Positions 37,811 through 50,100 of a stretch of DNA of 64,000 nucleotides are shown piece by piece; position 1 is the first letter of the stretch, and each line of letters opens with the position of its first letter. The DNA is taken from positions 2,145,750 through 2,209,749 of the forward strand of contig NW_020194589.1 in assembly GCF_002865645.1 (NCBI RefSeq), written 5' to 3'. Below the pieces are notes generated by a model. That model did not search any database and was not told where the DNA came from. It was given only the letters and a program-made list of their open reading frames with translations. The stretch is from Hyaloscypha bicolor E. Taxonomy: Eukaryota; Ascomycota; Leotiomycetes; Helotiales; Hyaloscyphaceae. The position numbers and the translations under genes are program-made.

Positions 37811-40141
37811 TTACAATCCCCAAATAACCTCGCTCTCGTTCTCGTCCAGTAAGAAGTCTTGTGCATTCACAACCTTTGTATCATCCACAAACCGGACCCC
37901 AGTTAGTCTCTTCTTCCCTTCCAACTCTTGGTCGATTGCCCTCTCGTCTCTGAAGCCAACTGCCGCACCAACGGCACTGAGTCTCGCTGCCGAAGGAGGC
38001 GTCATAGGGGAGAATTTAGACCCTCTGGAATGCGGAGACACAGCAGAGTCTGGCCTCGCGTGGTCTTTTGGAGGAACGGCCCAGGAGGTCCTTGGTGTTG
38101 AGTCCTCATCTGAACCAAAGCTCAGAAAGTCACTCAAGTCAGGCGAAGGCTCCGCCGTGTCAATCGCTTGTGATTCGGAGATTGGCGTATCGAGGTACAG
38201 AAGCACTTTCTGCTTTTCATTGGTACCTCTATCGCCGCGAATCGTGCTGACGCTCGACGTTGTCGAATAGTGCGAGGTGACTCTTTCTGGGATTCGTGGA
38301 GGCGATTTCGCCGTTTCGTGCTCTTCGATTATCTTCTCCCTCATCCTCGCTCTCTTTTGCCTCAAAGCTTCTAATAAGGCTTCTTCTTGCTTTGTGACAG
38401 CCATGAATCGGCTGCTGCTTTGCGAGGACCGGCGAAACTCAACAGACGTAGGAGAGTGTGGAGGTGTTGGTTGTTGATGAGACGGTTTCCCAGATGCATT
38501 GGACGACCTCTTTTTTGAAGAGCGTCTACCCTTTTCACCTGAGGTTCGAGAATCCTTTCGGTGACGGTCAGACGAGGTGTGCGGTTCTTCACCCTTTGAG
38601 GATGACCAGGTTCCATTTATCCGAGTTGCTGGAATTGACGACTCGGGGATAGTGAGGAAAGGGGTTCCTTTTGCAGAACCCTTTTTGTGCCCGTGTTGTC
38701 TTGCTGTCAACCCCTCTGGCTGTTGAACTTGATGACGCCTACTTTCCTTGGGCATCTCAGACGACCCGTTGAGCACCCGTAAGGCTTTGTTGTCCTGGGA
38801 TGGCACGCATGGAGATCTTACTGGCTCGGGTTCTGAATCGTCTTCAGAGTCTGATGACAAGGATAGCACACTTCGCTGCTTGAGATCGGAATTAGACAAT
38901 ACACTGGCACTCGTACGCCGTGATGTTCTTGAGTTTCGGCTGGAGAAGCTTGCCGCACTTGACCCGTCCCATGGTGGAGATATCATGCTCTCTCTAATAT
39001 TTTTCCAGGAGAACGATTCACTATTGGACGGGCTTAAATATGATTCTCGATTGTTAGGCGATTTCGAATTTGGCGTGACGTGGGAATGCTGATCAGCTCT
39101 GGATGTTCTGGAATCGTTGCGGTCGGGAACACTCGACTCTGGAATACGGTCCATACGGGCAGAGCGGGGTGGTATACTCTCATAATGGTCATACAGGTGT
39201 TCCAATGTGCCAGAAGTCTGGCGAGACCTTCGATCCTCTGACTGAGTGGAACGAATGCTGTGTTTTTGTGACTGCAACGACTCTTTCGACGATACTTTCG
39301 TTAGTTTTCGGCGCCTAGAACTCGATGCCGGCCGACTCTCTTGAGTTTGACGAGAAAGATTTGGTGATAGTGACGATGGCGATTGTGTCAATGACTCGCT
39401 GTCTGATTTCTTGCCATTTCTCCGAGATGGGAAGAGCATCGACAGGTCTAAGCGGGCTGGCTTCTTTCGCGAATTCTTCTCGATCGATCCACCCACGTGA
39501 AAATCATTCTCGCGGAGTTGGTGTTGTTCTCCCGCGAAATGCTGGTCGAAGGGATCGACAGATTCAACCTGCAGCAGAGGACTTCGTTGGATAACAGGAG
39601 GGAAGCCTTTTCTCAATGCCAAGTCCCTGGCAGATGAATTTGACGTCTGCTGAGAAATCGACAGTGGTGATTTCTGGCGATCGTAATATGACCGGAGAGT
39701 AGAAGAGGAGCCCTCGTTTCTTAAACGACCACTTATACTCGAATTTGTCGTTGTTCCATCATCAGCATACCGCTGTCCGAGTAAAGTAGAGGATGCCTTC
39801 CCGTGCAGAGCTCTGGGAAAGACACCTGACTCGTCGTCCAATTGATCATACTGCGAGCCGTGAACACTCCCGCTTTCGTTCGTAGACTGCGTAGACTGCG
39901 TAGACTCCGATATAGAAATGCTCATGCCACTCGACCTGGACCCTGGATACCGCCATGGATGTCCATCTTCCCGAGTTGGCGAATCAATATTGAGGTCGTT
40001 TTCCGTTCCCAGGAATCTTTGGGCCTTCGATAGATTGCTGCTTGTGCTAATCGCCGGCGAGCTTGCTGGTGGTACGTTGTTTTTGCTTGATGTGTGTTTT
40101 CGGCCCGGTATGGGAAAAAGGAACTTGGAGGTTCTTCCCAT
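37811..40141 (-). CDS. Ser/Arg-rich conserved-type fungal protein of unknown function
   Basis: One open frame of 776 codons from MGRTSKFLFPIPGRKH. The ATG at 40165, eight codons upstream, is the alternative. The protein is almost all low-complexity and probably disordered: Ser, Arg, Pro, Lys and Gln dominate, with many RxxS/SP sites (SRRNGKKSDSESL and KEEALLEAL-like patches). It includes a codon-level repeat STQSTQST from a 9-bp DNA repeat near 39888-39911. Two islands look structured. One is a basic coiled segment, TKQEEALLEALRQKRARMRE (about residues 590-610). The other is the C-terminal GVRFVDDTKVVNAQDFLLD. Order and composition suggest a scaffold or regulator under heavy phosphorylation, but no family is recognised. 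The length without stops and the non-random composition support a real gene. Confidence 0.8.
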   Translation of the reverse strand: MGRTSKFLFPIPGRKHTSSKNNVPPASSPAISTSSNLSKAQRFLGTENDLNIDSPTREDGHPWRYPGSRSSGMSISISESTQSTQSTNESGSVHGSQYDQLDDESGVFPRALHGKASSTLLGQRYADDGTTTNSSISGRLRNEGSSSTLRSYYDRQKSPLSISQQTSNSSARDLALRKGFPPVIQRSPLLQVESVDPFDQHFAGEQHQLRENDFHVGGSIEKNSRKKPARLDLSMLFPSRRNGKKSDSESLTQSPSSLSPNLSRQTQESRPASSSRRRKLTKVSSKESLQSQKHSIRSTQSEDRRSRQTSGTLEHLYDHYESIPPRSARMDRIPESSVPDRNDSRTSRADQHSHVTPNSKSPNNRESYLSPSNSESFSWKNIRESMISPPWDGSSAASFSSRNSRTSRRTSASVLSNSDLKQRSVLSLSSDSEDDSEPEPVRSPCVPSQDNKALRVLNGSSEMPKESRRHQVQQPEGLTARQHGHKKGSAKGTPFLTIPESSIPATRINGTWSSSKGEEPHTSSDRHRKDSRTSGEKGRRSSKKRSSNASGKPSHQQPTPPHSPTSVEFRRSSQSSSRFMAVTKQEEALLEALRQKRARMREKIIEEHETAKSPPRIPERVTSHYSTTSSVSTIRGDRGTNEKQKVLLYLDTPISESQAIDTAEPSPDLSDFLSFGSDEDSTPRTSWAVPPKDHARPDSAVSPHSRGSKFSPMTPPSAARLSAVGAAVGFRDERAIDQELEGKKRLTGVRFVDDTKVVNAQDFLLDENESEVIWGL

Positions 40142-42257
40142 GTTGGCGGCTGTTTCCCCGAGCAAGAGGCGGGAACTCTAATTGGCAGCTCTTCGCGCGA
40201 ATCGACGAGAATCGATTCCTGGCCGCTGCTGGAGGAAATGTGACCTGTTCGGTCAGAGGAGAGACCGATGGTATTCAACTCCGTCAGTGAGACATTATGA
40301 GGAAAGGCGACGGATCAGGAAGGGCAGCTGGATCTGCAGCGGGGTCGAGCAGGCAGGTGAGGGTGGGAGTGGGGAGTGGGAGTGGACTGTGGGAGACGAG
40401 GTGGTTTCATGCAGACGACACCGTTGCTCGCTGTCGAGTCTGCTCTCTCACGAAGCAACAGCAGCAGACACGACGCACTCAGAAGGCGGGAATCAGAAAA
40501 AGAAACTGGCATGGACGGATGCTCGGGCATCTCTCATATACTGGCAGCGAGAGGGATGGCCGTGCTGAAGAGCAATCTGAGTGGGCAATCCGTGGAGCGT
40601 CAAGCGTCCACTGACTGGAGCCTCCCCTGTCTGGATCTGCTTGACCTGCCCAGCTCCCGAGCCCCCTGCACAGGTTGCCCTACCGCTTCCCGTTAGAGTC
40701 AACCATTGCAGCGCAGCCTGCTCAGGGATCTTGAAGCGGATCAGGGTTGTGCCTGCAAGTCACCGCCCGCGCGAAGTCAGCAATCTGTTTGCGATCCGGA
40801 ACACAACAGGTCGGGGCAGCCCAGCGGTGCTCGGCAGGCTCGCCGTGGCGTGGTAAGCTGGCGTCTCGAGTATTCTGGAGCTTCCACCGTGTGAGACCGA
40901 GAGAGCGCGGTGTCGCGGTCGAGTTTGCAGCCCCTGCGGCCCTTCGGGACAACTCACCTCCTCGGTGCTGCCTCTCGCTCTCGCTTTCCCTTGCTCGCCT
41001 GCTCGCCTGCGTGCATGCCCCCCCGCCCCCCCGACTCCCTCGACGATGATCATGATGATGTTGAATTGATGATGTCTTCATACGAGTGCTCAGTGCACTG
41101 CCGGCACGGCAGCAGGCTAATTTCAATAGTGCACTAGGTTCTCTCCTGTTCAAATCCCCCCCGGCTCCTGCCATCTCCCGCCAATCTGATCTTCACCACT
41201 GCACTGTATCTGGATTTCCCTTCTCGACTCAAGTTTGCTTCCGGCCTGCCCCATCAGGGATGTGAGGTTGCAGCAGATCTCAGCTGCTCGGCGGGCGTGG
41301 CACTTTTGGGACGACACTTGAACACTTCGCCTCTCAAACCCCCTCCTTTTCGCCGTTTTCGGGATACCTCCGCTTCCACTGCATGCTAGCCGGCCTCCTG
41401 AAAAAGCAACTACTTTGTACTTAGGCCAGATCTGTGTCTGTCCATGCGCAGAAGCGATGGGACTCTTGGAGTCGAATCAAGTCGGGCTGGCGTCCACTGA
41501 AGAATCGCTTCCCCATCAAAATCTCCGGTGCATCGCACGAACGCTCTCCATCTTCGTGTCCCTCGTCCTGTCAGTCCCCTCAGTCCCTGACTAGCAAGGA
41601 TGGTGAACAATCGGTTTCAGTGGTGTGGAAATTAGAGCAGATCGCCATTATTGGATGCCAGACGTTCAGACACCACTGGTGCGAACCTCGAACGGTCGAG
41701 CCGCTCCCTGTAAAGCCACTGCCGAAGAATTGATTTATGCTATTGAAAAAGAGGACATGTGAACCGTCTTTAGAAACTTCCTGCGAGGTATCATATTGAA
41801 TTTCCAGTTTGATTCTGATTCCTTTTCCACGTCGTCAAAGCACAATCGATGAAAAGCATAAAGACGCGGGGACAGCCCACAACCTTCGTGGGCATTGTCT
41901 TGTTTTGGAGGCTTGTATACTTGCTGCTCGAGTCATGTCCCCCACATAATTTGGGAGTTGCCGATTCAGGCTGGCGTTTGACGATGCCAGATCAATGCCA
42001 AGAGATACTCAGCCACGAGGAAGTGCGGGTTTTGTATAGATTGATTTGTTGAGCTAAAGTATTTGGCAAGGTTCAAGGCTACAGCTATCTGTGGTTTTTG
42101 GCTTCAACTTTTTGGAGCATCTGGCAATGTATGTTTCAAGCGGCGAATGCGGCAAGTGTAACTAACCTCTTCAGTAAACCGCAGCCATATTTCATACCTC
42201 CATTTTTCAGAAACACGAGTCACCATAAAATATTAAGTGAATTGGAGCACCCCCAGG
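40142..42257. other. Intergenic, 2.1 kb
   Basis: Promoter of the Ser-rich gene on the left, GC-rich with a G-rich GGGAGTG repeat near 40365-40385, and the 3' flank of HOP1 on the right. Overlapping ORFs around 40300-41100 show no domain; no RNA gene recognised. Confidence 0.45.
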
Positions 42258-44827
42258 TCATTCTTCCGTGCCGTCAATTCGGCGAATCCATGGGCTGATG
42301 ACAGCAGGGTTGCGACGCTTAGGAGGAATCCCGCCGATATCTAAATCTGCAACACGTTTCTTGTTGAATGAGCCACGACTGACGGCAGGTGTCATAGTCT
42401 GGGCTGCCTGAGGAGACCCTGCGGGGCTGAAGGTTCGTGAGCGGCTGTAAGACTTAGACTGGGGACTTGATGTGTCCTGGGTACTGCTAGCATCCGCAAG
42501 AAGAAGTCGTCGAGTAGCCTGGCTAAGTCCCTGGGATTCGGCAAGGTTTGGAGTTGTCAAAGTTGGATTCTGGCTGCCCGATTGACCACCCAAAGTACCG
42601 TTGAATTGAGCAGTAGGTGGTGTTTCTGGCACGGCAAACTATGGGGCTTGTGTCAGAACGAATTGATTGTATAGCAATAGGAAAGCGACCTACATGGTGG
42701 CTGATCTTCTGTTGTGGGCGGAAGTAGTTGCTGCGAATCGTCTTTTCATCCGCCGCGAGAGTATAGAATGCAACTGAGGCTTTATCGTTGAGGAGGCCCA
42801 GTTCAATCTTAATGTAACCTCCATGCTCCAGCTCTTCCAAGAATGCTTCAATCACTCCTAGATTTTCAGGGATACCTTGCAAATGTTAGAATCAGTATTC
42901 CAACAAAGCACCAGCATAGTTAGATGCTTACTGGCATATTCTTTGAGGCGCTTAATATGGGCGGAAGGTCCGTGTTCAAGTAGATAATGTAAAACTCGTC
43001 TCTTGACGCATAAGTGCTGCATTTCCTGGTACAATTCGTGCTCCTTGGGGCCGTTGTCTGGATGTAGAAGACACAGGTAACACACGACGTTTACCGGGTG
43101 ACTACCATCAAGGTATCCATAGCACTGAGCATGATGGGAGCTTCCACACTTCAAGCAGTGAACCTGCGACGATTAGTCAAGCAAATCAAAGTTTCAATAG
43201 ATAGCCTTACCAAGTCACCGGAATCGCCCTCTGCACCGCAGTCACAATCAACATCTCCCGATGTACTGGTGCAGCCTTGGCTGTCGAAGAGATCAATGAC
43301 GCTTTGGGTATAAGGGGGATATCTGAGTCTGGGCTGCGCATGCCCGGTACGACGTCTCTTCGCGGAGCTACGGGTAGCGGAGAAGGACCGGTTATACAAA
43401 GGTCGGGTGTCTTGTGTATCTGTATTTGGTTGCCTGAATGCACCCTTCGACAATTAGCTGTTAGCGACAGTCCTTCTTGGGAGGAATGGATCTTACCATT
43501 CCACCAATCTGTCTCATGGCATCTGGCTGTGTTTGTCCTCCAAGCTCCGAAGATACAGACTGCTGTCGGCCGCGCATAACTGGCGTCTGAGGATTGCATA
43601 TAGAACGAGTGATCCGGGTTGGTCTCGAATCGCCGTTGTCAACAGGCTGACTGGTCTGGGTTGGCTGCTGGACTGCTCCTGATAGATGCCAGCCAACTGA
43701 AACTCTTCGCATCGTGAGCCACCAGTTTCGTCTTGGACGGAGATCTTCATGCGTACCTGTGATATCCAGTGTTCATCACACGATTCTCACTAAAATGGCC
43801 CAAATTGATGAGGCGTGAAGCGTGTTCATCGCCTTGGTGAAAACGAGGTGCCTGATAGTCGGGTGGGGTGCCATCGTTGTAGTCCATTGCCATGATCATT
43901 CGAAAGGAAGCTTTGGGACCAACATAGATTAGTGGGGAAAAGCGGCCAACATTCCATGCAGGGAACTTACTCGGCAGAGGGTAGTCCTGGAGTTCACCAT
44001 GCTTCGAGCTATTCCAGAGGTAACTGGCTACGTTGTTCAGTAGCTTGCGTGCCCCGTTCTTGACGTTAAGAAGCACAACAGGTTGTGGTGTGCTTGATCT
44101 CATGTCTCCTGTCTCGGAATAGATCTGTGAAACAACGTTGCCGCTGTCATAGGAGAATTTGACAGTGTAAGACTCGATGAGATTTGCCTCAGTAATCGGA
44201 CCATCATCCATGCGAGCAATGGAGAGGTTGAGTTTGCGCAGGTAGCCTTTCCCAAGCGCATCTTGAGCTCCAGACTCCTAGTGTTACAATTAGCAAGTAT
44301 CGGAGGGGATGTGAGCAGACATACGAGACAGTCGAGAAATTTGTCCAGACCCGGGGTTTTGCCACGCTTTGGGAAGTGCCACATCATGAGGTTGTCCGTC
44401 GCTTCATAACTGGGTCTGTCCTTGCCTTCAACGCCTTCAACGAACGAATCATAGGTAATGCTTGGATCAGCAGGATCCCAGGCATAGTTCTGCCAATCGT
44501 GTTCGGGGAAAACGCGTCTGAAGGCACAAAGTAAGCATAGAATTTCTCCCAGATTCGACAGGAGAAGGAGCCAAACCGAATGAAGATGATTTCAAGCATC
44601 TGGGAGGTGGAAAGTTAGCTTTTTTAAGCCTGTTCCGAAAGGGAACGCCTTACAGTTGCAGTGATAACAGTCTTGACTATCTCAAGACTGTGCTCATCAG
44701 TGAGTACAACCTCGGAACTGGGTGGGTGAATATGCCTGGGAGGAGCCTGGACTAGATGGGTCGGAGGTTGAGAGGGCTTTGGGCGACTGGCCTTCTTTGC
44801 CTTTCCCTTTTTTCCCTTTTGAGCCAT
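42258..44827 (-). CDS. HOP1: Meiotic chromosome-axis protein Hop1 (HORMA domain plus zinc finger)
   Basis: Ten exons join to 695 codons: 44654-44827, 44577-44599, 44325-44517, 43971-44277, 43757-43910, 43497-43704, 43211-43444, 42932-43163, 42694-42875, 42258-42638. The HORMA domain (about residues 45-260) starts at SLEIVKTVITAT and runs through MLEIIFIRRVFPEHDW, KTPGLDKFLDCLESGAQDAL and MAMDYNDGTPPDY. Zinc ligands follow in VDCDCGAEGDSGDLVHCLKC, HHAQCYGYLDG and CYLCLL (about 419-460). This is the PHD-like finger of fungal Hop1, and a winged-helix-like stretch comes next (IPENLGVIEAFLEELEHGGY). A basic, Ser-rich tail ends in NPAVISPWIRRIDGTEE. Hop1 coats unsynapsed meiotic axes and promotes interhomologue recombination. 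Exon 2 is a 23-bp microexon, and its donor (GTTTGG) is weak. The junctions at 43911-43970 and 43705-43756 are the least certain. Confidence 0.85.
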
Positions 44828-47168
44828 CGTGAGGCGTTGAGAGGCTCAGTGGAGTTGGCCTGCTGCGGGCTAGACTGCAGAGAAGGGTGTTGCGTTGAGG
44901 GCGTCAGGAAACTCGAACCACCAGGCACATTGATGAAATGATGGGATGAAGAGGGGAGGTGATGAGATGGGATTGGAGATGGAGGAAAGGAATTGCATCG
45001 CTTGTTAGCGCTTTCCCTTTCCGGAGGCACACCCCCTGGCTTGGAAAGAGTGACCTTGTCGACTCCAGTCCTGTGACCAGTAATGAAATTGCGTTCAGTG
45101 AGCGGAGTCCTTGTTGTAATACCGAGCATGGGAATAGAGGGAATTGCATCTTTGGCACTGCATTGTCGACATGTTGCTGCTTGTGAAGCAAGTTTGGGTA
45201 AATAGCACCGAACGACGAAGTCTGCTGGAGGGAAACGCTGGTCTTCACCCTCCGCCTTCCTTGCAGATCCACTCCCCAACTCCAGGAAAACTTCAATGTA
45301 CCATAACATTTCGTACATTGAAGTGACGAGCAACAAAATAACAATTTCAACACAGTATTCACCTCCAACTTCCAGGATCAAGAGGTTGACTCGGAGGTTC
45401 ACTCACATTTGAGGACAATTCCAATGTCCCAGAAACTCGAGGGACATTGAGGCTACATGCAGGAAGAAAAAAACTTAAAACTTCTTCTCCTACAATTCCC
45501 TCCCGTCAGGCAGGACAGGATATTGGCCTCCAACTAGCCTTTCTTATTTCGAGATTTTGACAATAAATCCATTAAAGGGAGTGAATGCGGGCTCTTCTGC
45601 TGAATTTAATCGTTCCAAGTACGCTTTTTGAGGGTAATGTCATGACTTTTGATTTCCGCTATCTACTCAGAGACAGCGTAGGCTTTAGATCATGCCAGGG
45701 GAGTGCTGATGGCACATAGCTCAGCATAGAGGGGAACACTTGAGTATATCTTATGGCCAACTTGAATGGGCTGGATGGGCATAACCTTAAGAAGGCTATA
45801 CGGACACCGGCACATGAAAACGATTGCCTACAAGTGAGAGTTTGGGAGGATACAAATTCTCTCCAGCTCGGAATGAGGGTGTTTAAGAAATAGCACCCCT
45901 GGAAGAAACGTCTCTCCTGCATTTTCACATTGACAAGCCAAGGCTAGATGCGGAAGACGGTCAACAGGAATCAGTGGGACTCGGAAATTATATGGTTCGG
46001 GATCAGTATCCGTTGTAGAGTGTACCATCTCGGAGTTTGCGTGGGACCGCGGATGTCAAGGAATGTCTGTTTAATCCCCCAACAATACGATCAGCAACGG
46101 ACGGAGATGTTGATGATCTAATTGTTGACAGGCGGTGCATGCTAATACCAATCAAAAGACGGAACACTTACTGGAAAGGCGAAAGGCCCTCAACATTGTC
46201 TCAAAACTTGCCATACAATCTCAGGTCCTCTGGAGGCAACTTAGCGATTGTTCAAGATGGGTTGTGCCACCCTCAAGTATCAAGAAGGGTAACGTGCAGA
46301 AATGATGTGGAGCAATAGATTTTCGTGCGCGGGAAGAAGATTGACCAAATAGAAGCGGTTTGAACTGGTGACAATAGTGAAGTAGAGACAGATGGCAACG
46401 CCGGCCTGCCAAAGTTACGAAGGAAAGAAGTACTTCGTCAAAAAGGCAAGTGTGTTCGGCCTAGCCCGGCAATACTCTGTCAGAGTGATGGCTTATGGCG
46501 GGGTTATTCGGGTGGAAAATCCACGGAGGGGGAATCAAAAATCTCTTTCTGGCAGGGACGAACAATCTTTGACATTAGGGATGATATGGATCTACAAGCC
46601 ATAGGGATTTGGGGAAGCAATACAAAATTTCGAAATCATGAAGCTCGAGGAATTGTGGCAATAAGGAGCTTTTCCGAGGTAAGATCCTTTCCGCTTGGCT
46701 GTGAGTGGCAGGGTCCGGCTCGCCGCTCTGTCAGACTGTGGCTTGGCGAACTTCCCCCAACCTCAACTTCAACTCCGCCTTCAACACGGGCGCTGGACCT
46801 TACGCCTAACGACTTCTCGACCATCCTTTCTGTTGCGCCTGCTATTCTGCCGCTTCTCCTCACGTGAATCTTTTGATCCTCGAGAGACCAGGAAAATTTC
46901 TTCTTGCTTCGAGTTCTGGCATTCCAACCTGCATCTATCGGATCAACTCGTCAACTTGCCCACCCCACCCCGCTCTGAACATCCACGAAAACCTGGGGAC
47001 ATTTTGCTATGGTGCTCTTAGCAGACTCATAAGATATTGGTGGAAGTGAGCAGCGAAGGGCTTAGAACGCGTCCGTGGTCTCGTGTCAAGGACGCGTCGG
47101 AGGGGCTGGGCTGAAGTCCCGGTTACTTTTCAACGAACACCGAGGGGCGTAACATCGCAATCTTCACC
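44828..47168. other. Intergenic, 2.3 kb
   Basis: Shared upstream region of HOP1 (left, minus) and CDC4 (right, plus). The 216-codon minus ORF at 44752-45402 overlaps HOP1 exon 1 in another frame and lacks domain content. No RNA gene seen. Confidence 0.45.
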
Positions 47169-50100
47169 ATGGACCCGCCGGCTCGACCTAATATCAAGCG
47201 GAGACCAGGTGTAATTCCAAGTGCAAATTCTGGTTCAGCTCACAATTTCACGCCTGACGGTTCACCGAATCCTTTTACCTCGAACTCCAAGTCAATGCAG
47301 GGGGAGACCGAGATGCAACCTCGCTCCAGGAACCAAACCGTGTCGATAGAGTGGATCGAAGGTGATGACCCAAGTCCTCGACGCACTTCGAGACTACAAA
47401 TAGAGCTTGCGGAATGCATCGAAACGAAAACCGTCACGACTACCACGACAACCAAACGATCATATCCTCCTCTGCTGATCAAGGAGCAGTTGCTGGACAA
47501 ATTAGACACGAAGGAATATCCATTAGCTTTGAAAGCCATTCCTGACGGGGTCACCAACTTCTCTTACAATATCAACGACGAGCTAGAAGACATCTATGAG
47601 GATAATGATCATGTTCCGCTTTCAGAGGTCTGTTCTCATACCTGTGGAGTGGCGGGATGTTTTTAATTGAGTTAAACTGATCTTTAATTATATAGGGTGC
47701 GCGGCCGAGCTCCCAAACTCATACCGACAATCACCATAATGTTAACAACGGGCGAATGGCTCTACAGAGCGGGAAGGCCTACAAGGCACCCGCAGGGGGG
47801 AAAGCAGACTTCCAGCGCGCAGAAAGCGTTTCCAAGAAATTAGCGGCAATCAACCAAAGACGGTCAGCAAGAGGCGCGCCGGAAGCATGGCCAGGATCTC
47901 CCAAATCCACAGATTCGATATTCCGCAAGTCTAGGAAACACATCCCGCTGAAGACCAAAGATGAAGACCTAGAGATGCAGAAGGATTTATTACGACGCCG
48001 AAACCTCGGATTGGGTATGCTTATGTCTGAAGATCCCACATTCCCCGCGACTCCTGATATGTCCGAACATGATTCATCCACTACTGGACGGACTCGACCA
48101 GCTTCCTCGTTCTTCGAAAGCACATATACGCCACGCTCGGGACTGAGTCAAAACGATTCCTTTGAAGATGTACCAAGCCCACAAGATACCTCGAGTACGG
48201 AGTCTTTCGCTAACGCTGTCGCTACACCTCCTATCGCGGAGTCCGATTTGGAGCCTTTCGAAGAAGCCAACTCAACTTTCGCACAAGCTCCTGGTCAACG
48301 GCCAAGTATCAACACGGCTGCTGCACAAAATGCTAGTTTACCAAGTCCAGGCCTATCGCCAACTTTTGCCTCTGCAGAGCTTCGGCAAGGAGAGTTCCCA
48401 CATGCCACCGAAGAAGACGAGCTTGTCGCGGGTAGCCCTGCGACCCAGTCAGGCGACAGTCAAGAAACTATCGACAGTGAAGATATTGAACAGTTGGATT
48501 CGCAGGCTTTGCATGCATTCCAAACAGAAGTTGGACAGCCCAGAAACGGTGTTCCGTCTATTGTGGACACGCGTTTTATGATCGAGACCTTCGCTGCGAT
48601 GCCCAACGATATGAAGACATTCATGATGTGTCACTTCCTTAAGCGATGTTCCAGAAAGACTCTTCATGTCATAGCAGACGTGGTCAATCCTGCTTTGAAG
48701 TGCGATTTTCTGGATCAGCTACCCATGGAATTGAGTCTCCACATTCTCAGCTTTCTAAACCATGTTGATCTCTGCCAAGCTGCACAAGTCTCGAAGCAAT
48801 GGAGGAACATTGTGGATTCGAACGAGACAGGCTGGAAGGAATTGTTTGATAACGATGGGTTTGTTCTCCCCACCGGAGAATTGGAGAAAGCCATCCAACA
48901 GGGCTGGGGCTGGCAGGATCCTTATGGCCCGGATGGATGTGAGCAAGACTTGAGTGTCCAACGAGGATTCCTTTCATCCTCTGAGGGAGATATGGCAAAT
49001 ACCAAAGTCGACGTTGGACCTTCCAGGAAGGGGCGCTCGGCCGCAAAGAGAAAGCGAGCTCCTGGAGGTTTAGGGTCAGACAGATCAAAGCGGAGAGCTA
49101 CTGGTCATGAATTTGCGGACAAGGCCCAAGGCATGGTTGCAAGATACCCTCACACAGCCAGATTCCACAAGTCGGAGGGTCCACTTAGTGCTGCCAACGC
49201 TGCTGCCATCGCTGTTCCTGATCCAGAATTGGGTTTGCCTGGCCTGCGGAAACTACATCTCTTCAAGTCTCTCTATCGTCGCCATCACATGCTCCAGCAT
49301 AGCTGGATGAGTGGGAAAGTGGCACCACATCACTTTGCCTTCCAGGCTCACCCTTCACATGTCATTACATGTCTTCAGTTCGATGATGACAAGATCTTGA
49401 CTGGTTCGGACGACACTCTTATCCATGTATATGACACCAAGACAGGAGTCCTACGAAAGAAGCTTGAGGGACATGAAGGTGGTGTTTGGGCTTTACAATA
49501 TGAAGGAAATGTCTTAGTCTCTGGATCCACCGACCGTTCTGTCCGAGTATGGGACATTGAGAAGGGTCTATGCACCCAGGTATTCCATGGGCATACATCT
49601 ACCGTCCGATGCCTGCAAATCCTTATGCCCGAGATGACTGGAGTCACTGAGAAGGGCAAGCCGATCATGGTTCCCGAGAAGCCATTGATCATTACCGGGT
49701 CCAGGGATTCTCAACTCCGAGTTTGGAGACTGCCTGAACAAGGCTCTAAGCGTTACATTCAGACAGGACCTCCAGCAAATGACGCCGATTGCCCATACTT
49801 TGTACGCGTGCTGACTGGCCATCTCCACTCTGTGCGTGCGATTGCTGCGCATCAAGATACACTGGTCAGTGGTAGTTACGACAATACCGTTAGAGTCTGG
49901 AAGATATCGACAGGAGAGACAATATGGCGTCTCCAAGGACATGCCATGAAGGTTTACAGCGTCGTTTTGGACCACAAGCGCAATCGGTGTATCAGTGGAT
50001 CGATGGACAACTTCGTCAAGATCTGGTCCCTTGAAACAGGTGCTTGTCTATTCACTCTTGAGGGACATACCTCTTTAGTTGGCTTGCTTGACTTACGTGA

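Noticed and set aside
39888..39911. GACTGCGTA repeat as a regulatory repeat
   Set aside because: It lies inside the Ser-rich ORF and encodes STQSTQ, so it is a coding repeat.
44752..45402. 216-codon minus-strand ORF upstream of HOP1
   Set aside because: Overlaps HOP1 exon 1 in another frame; no recognisable content and starts in AT-rich upstream DNA.
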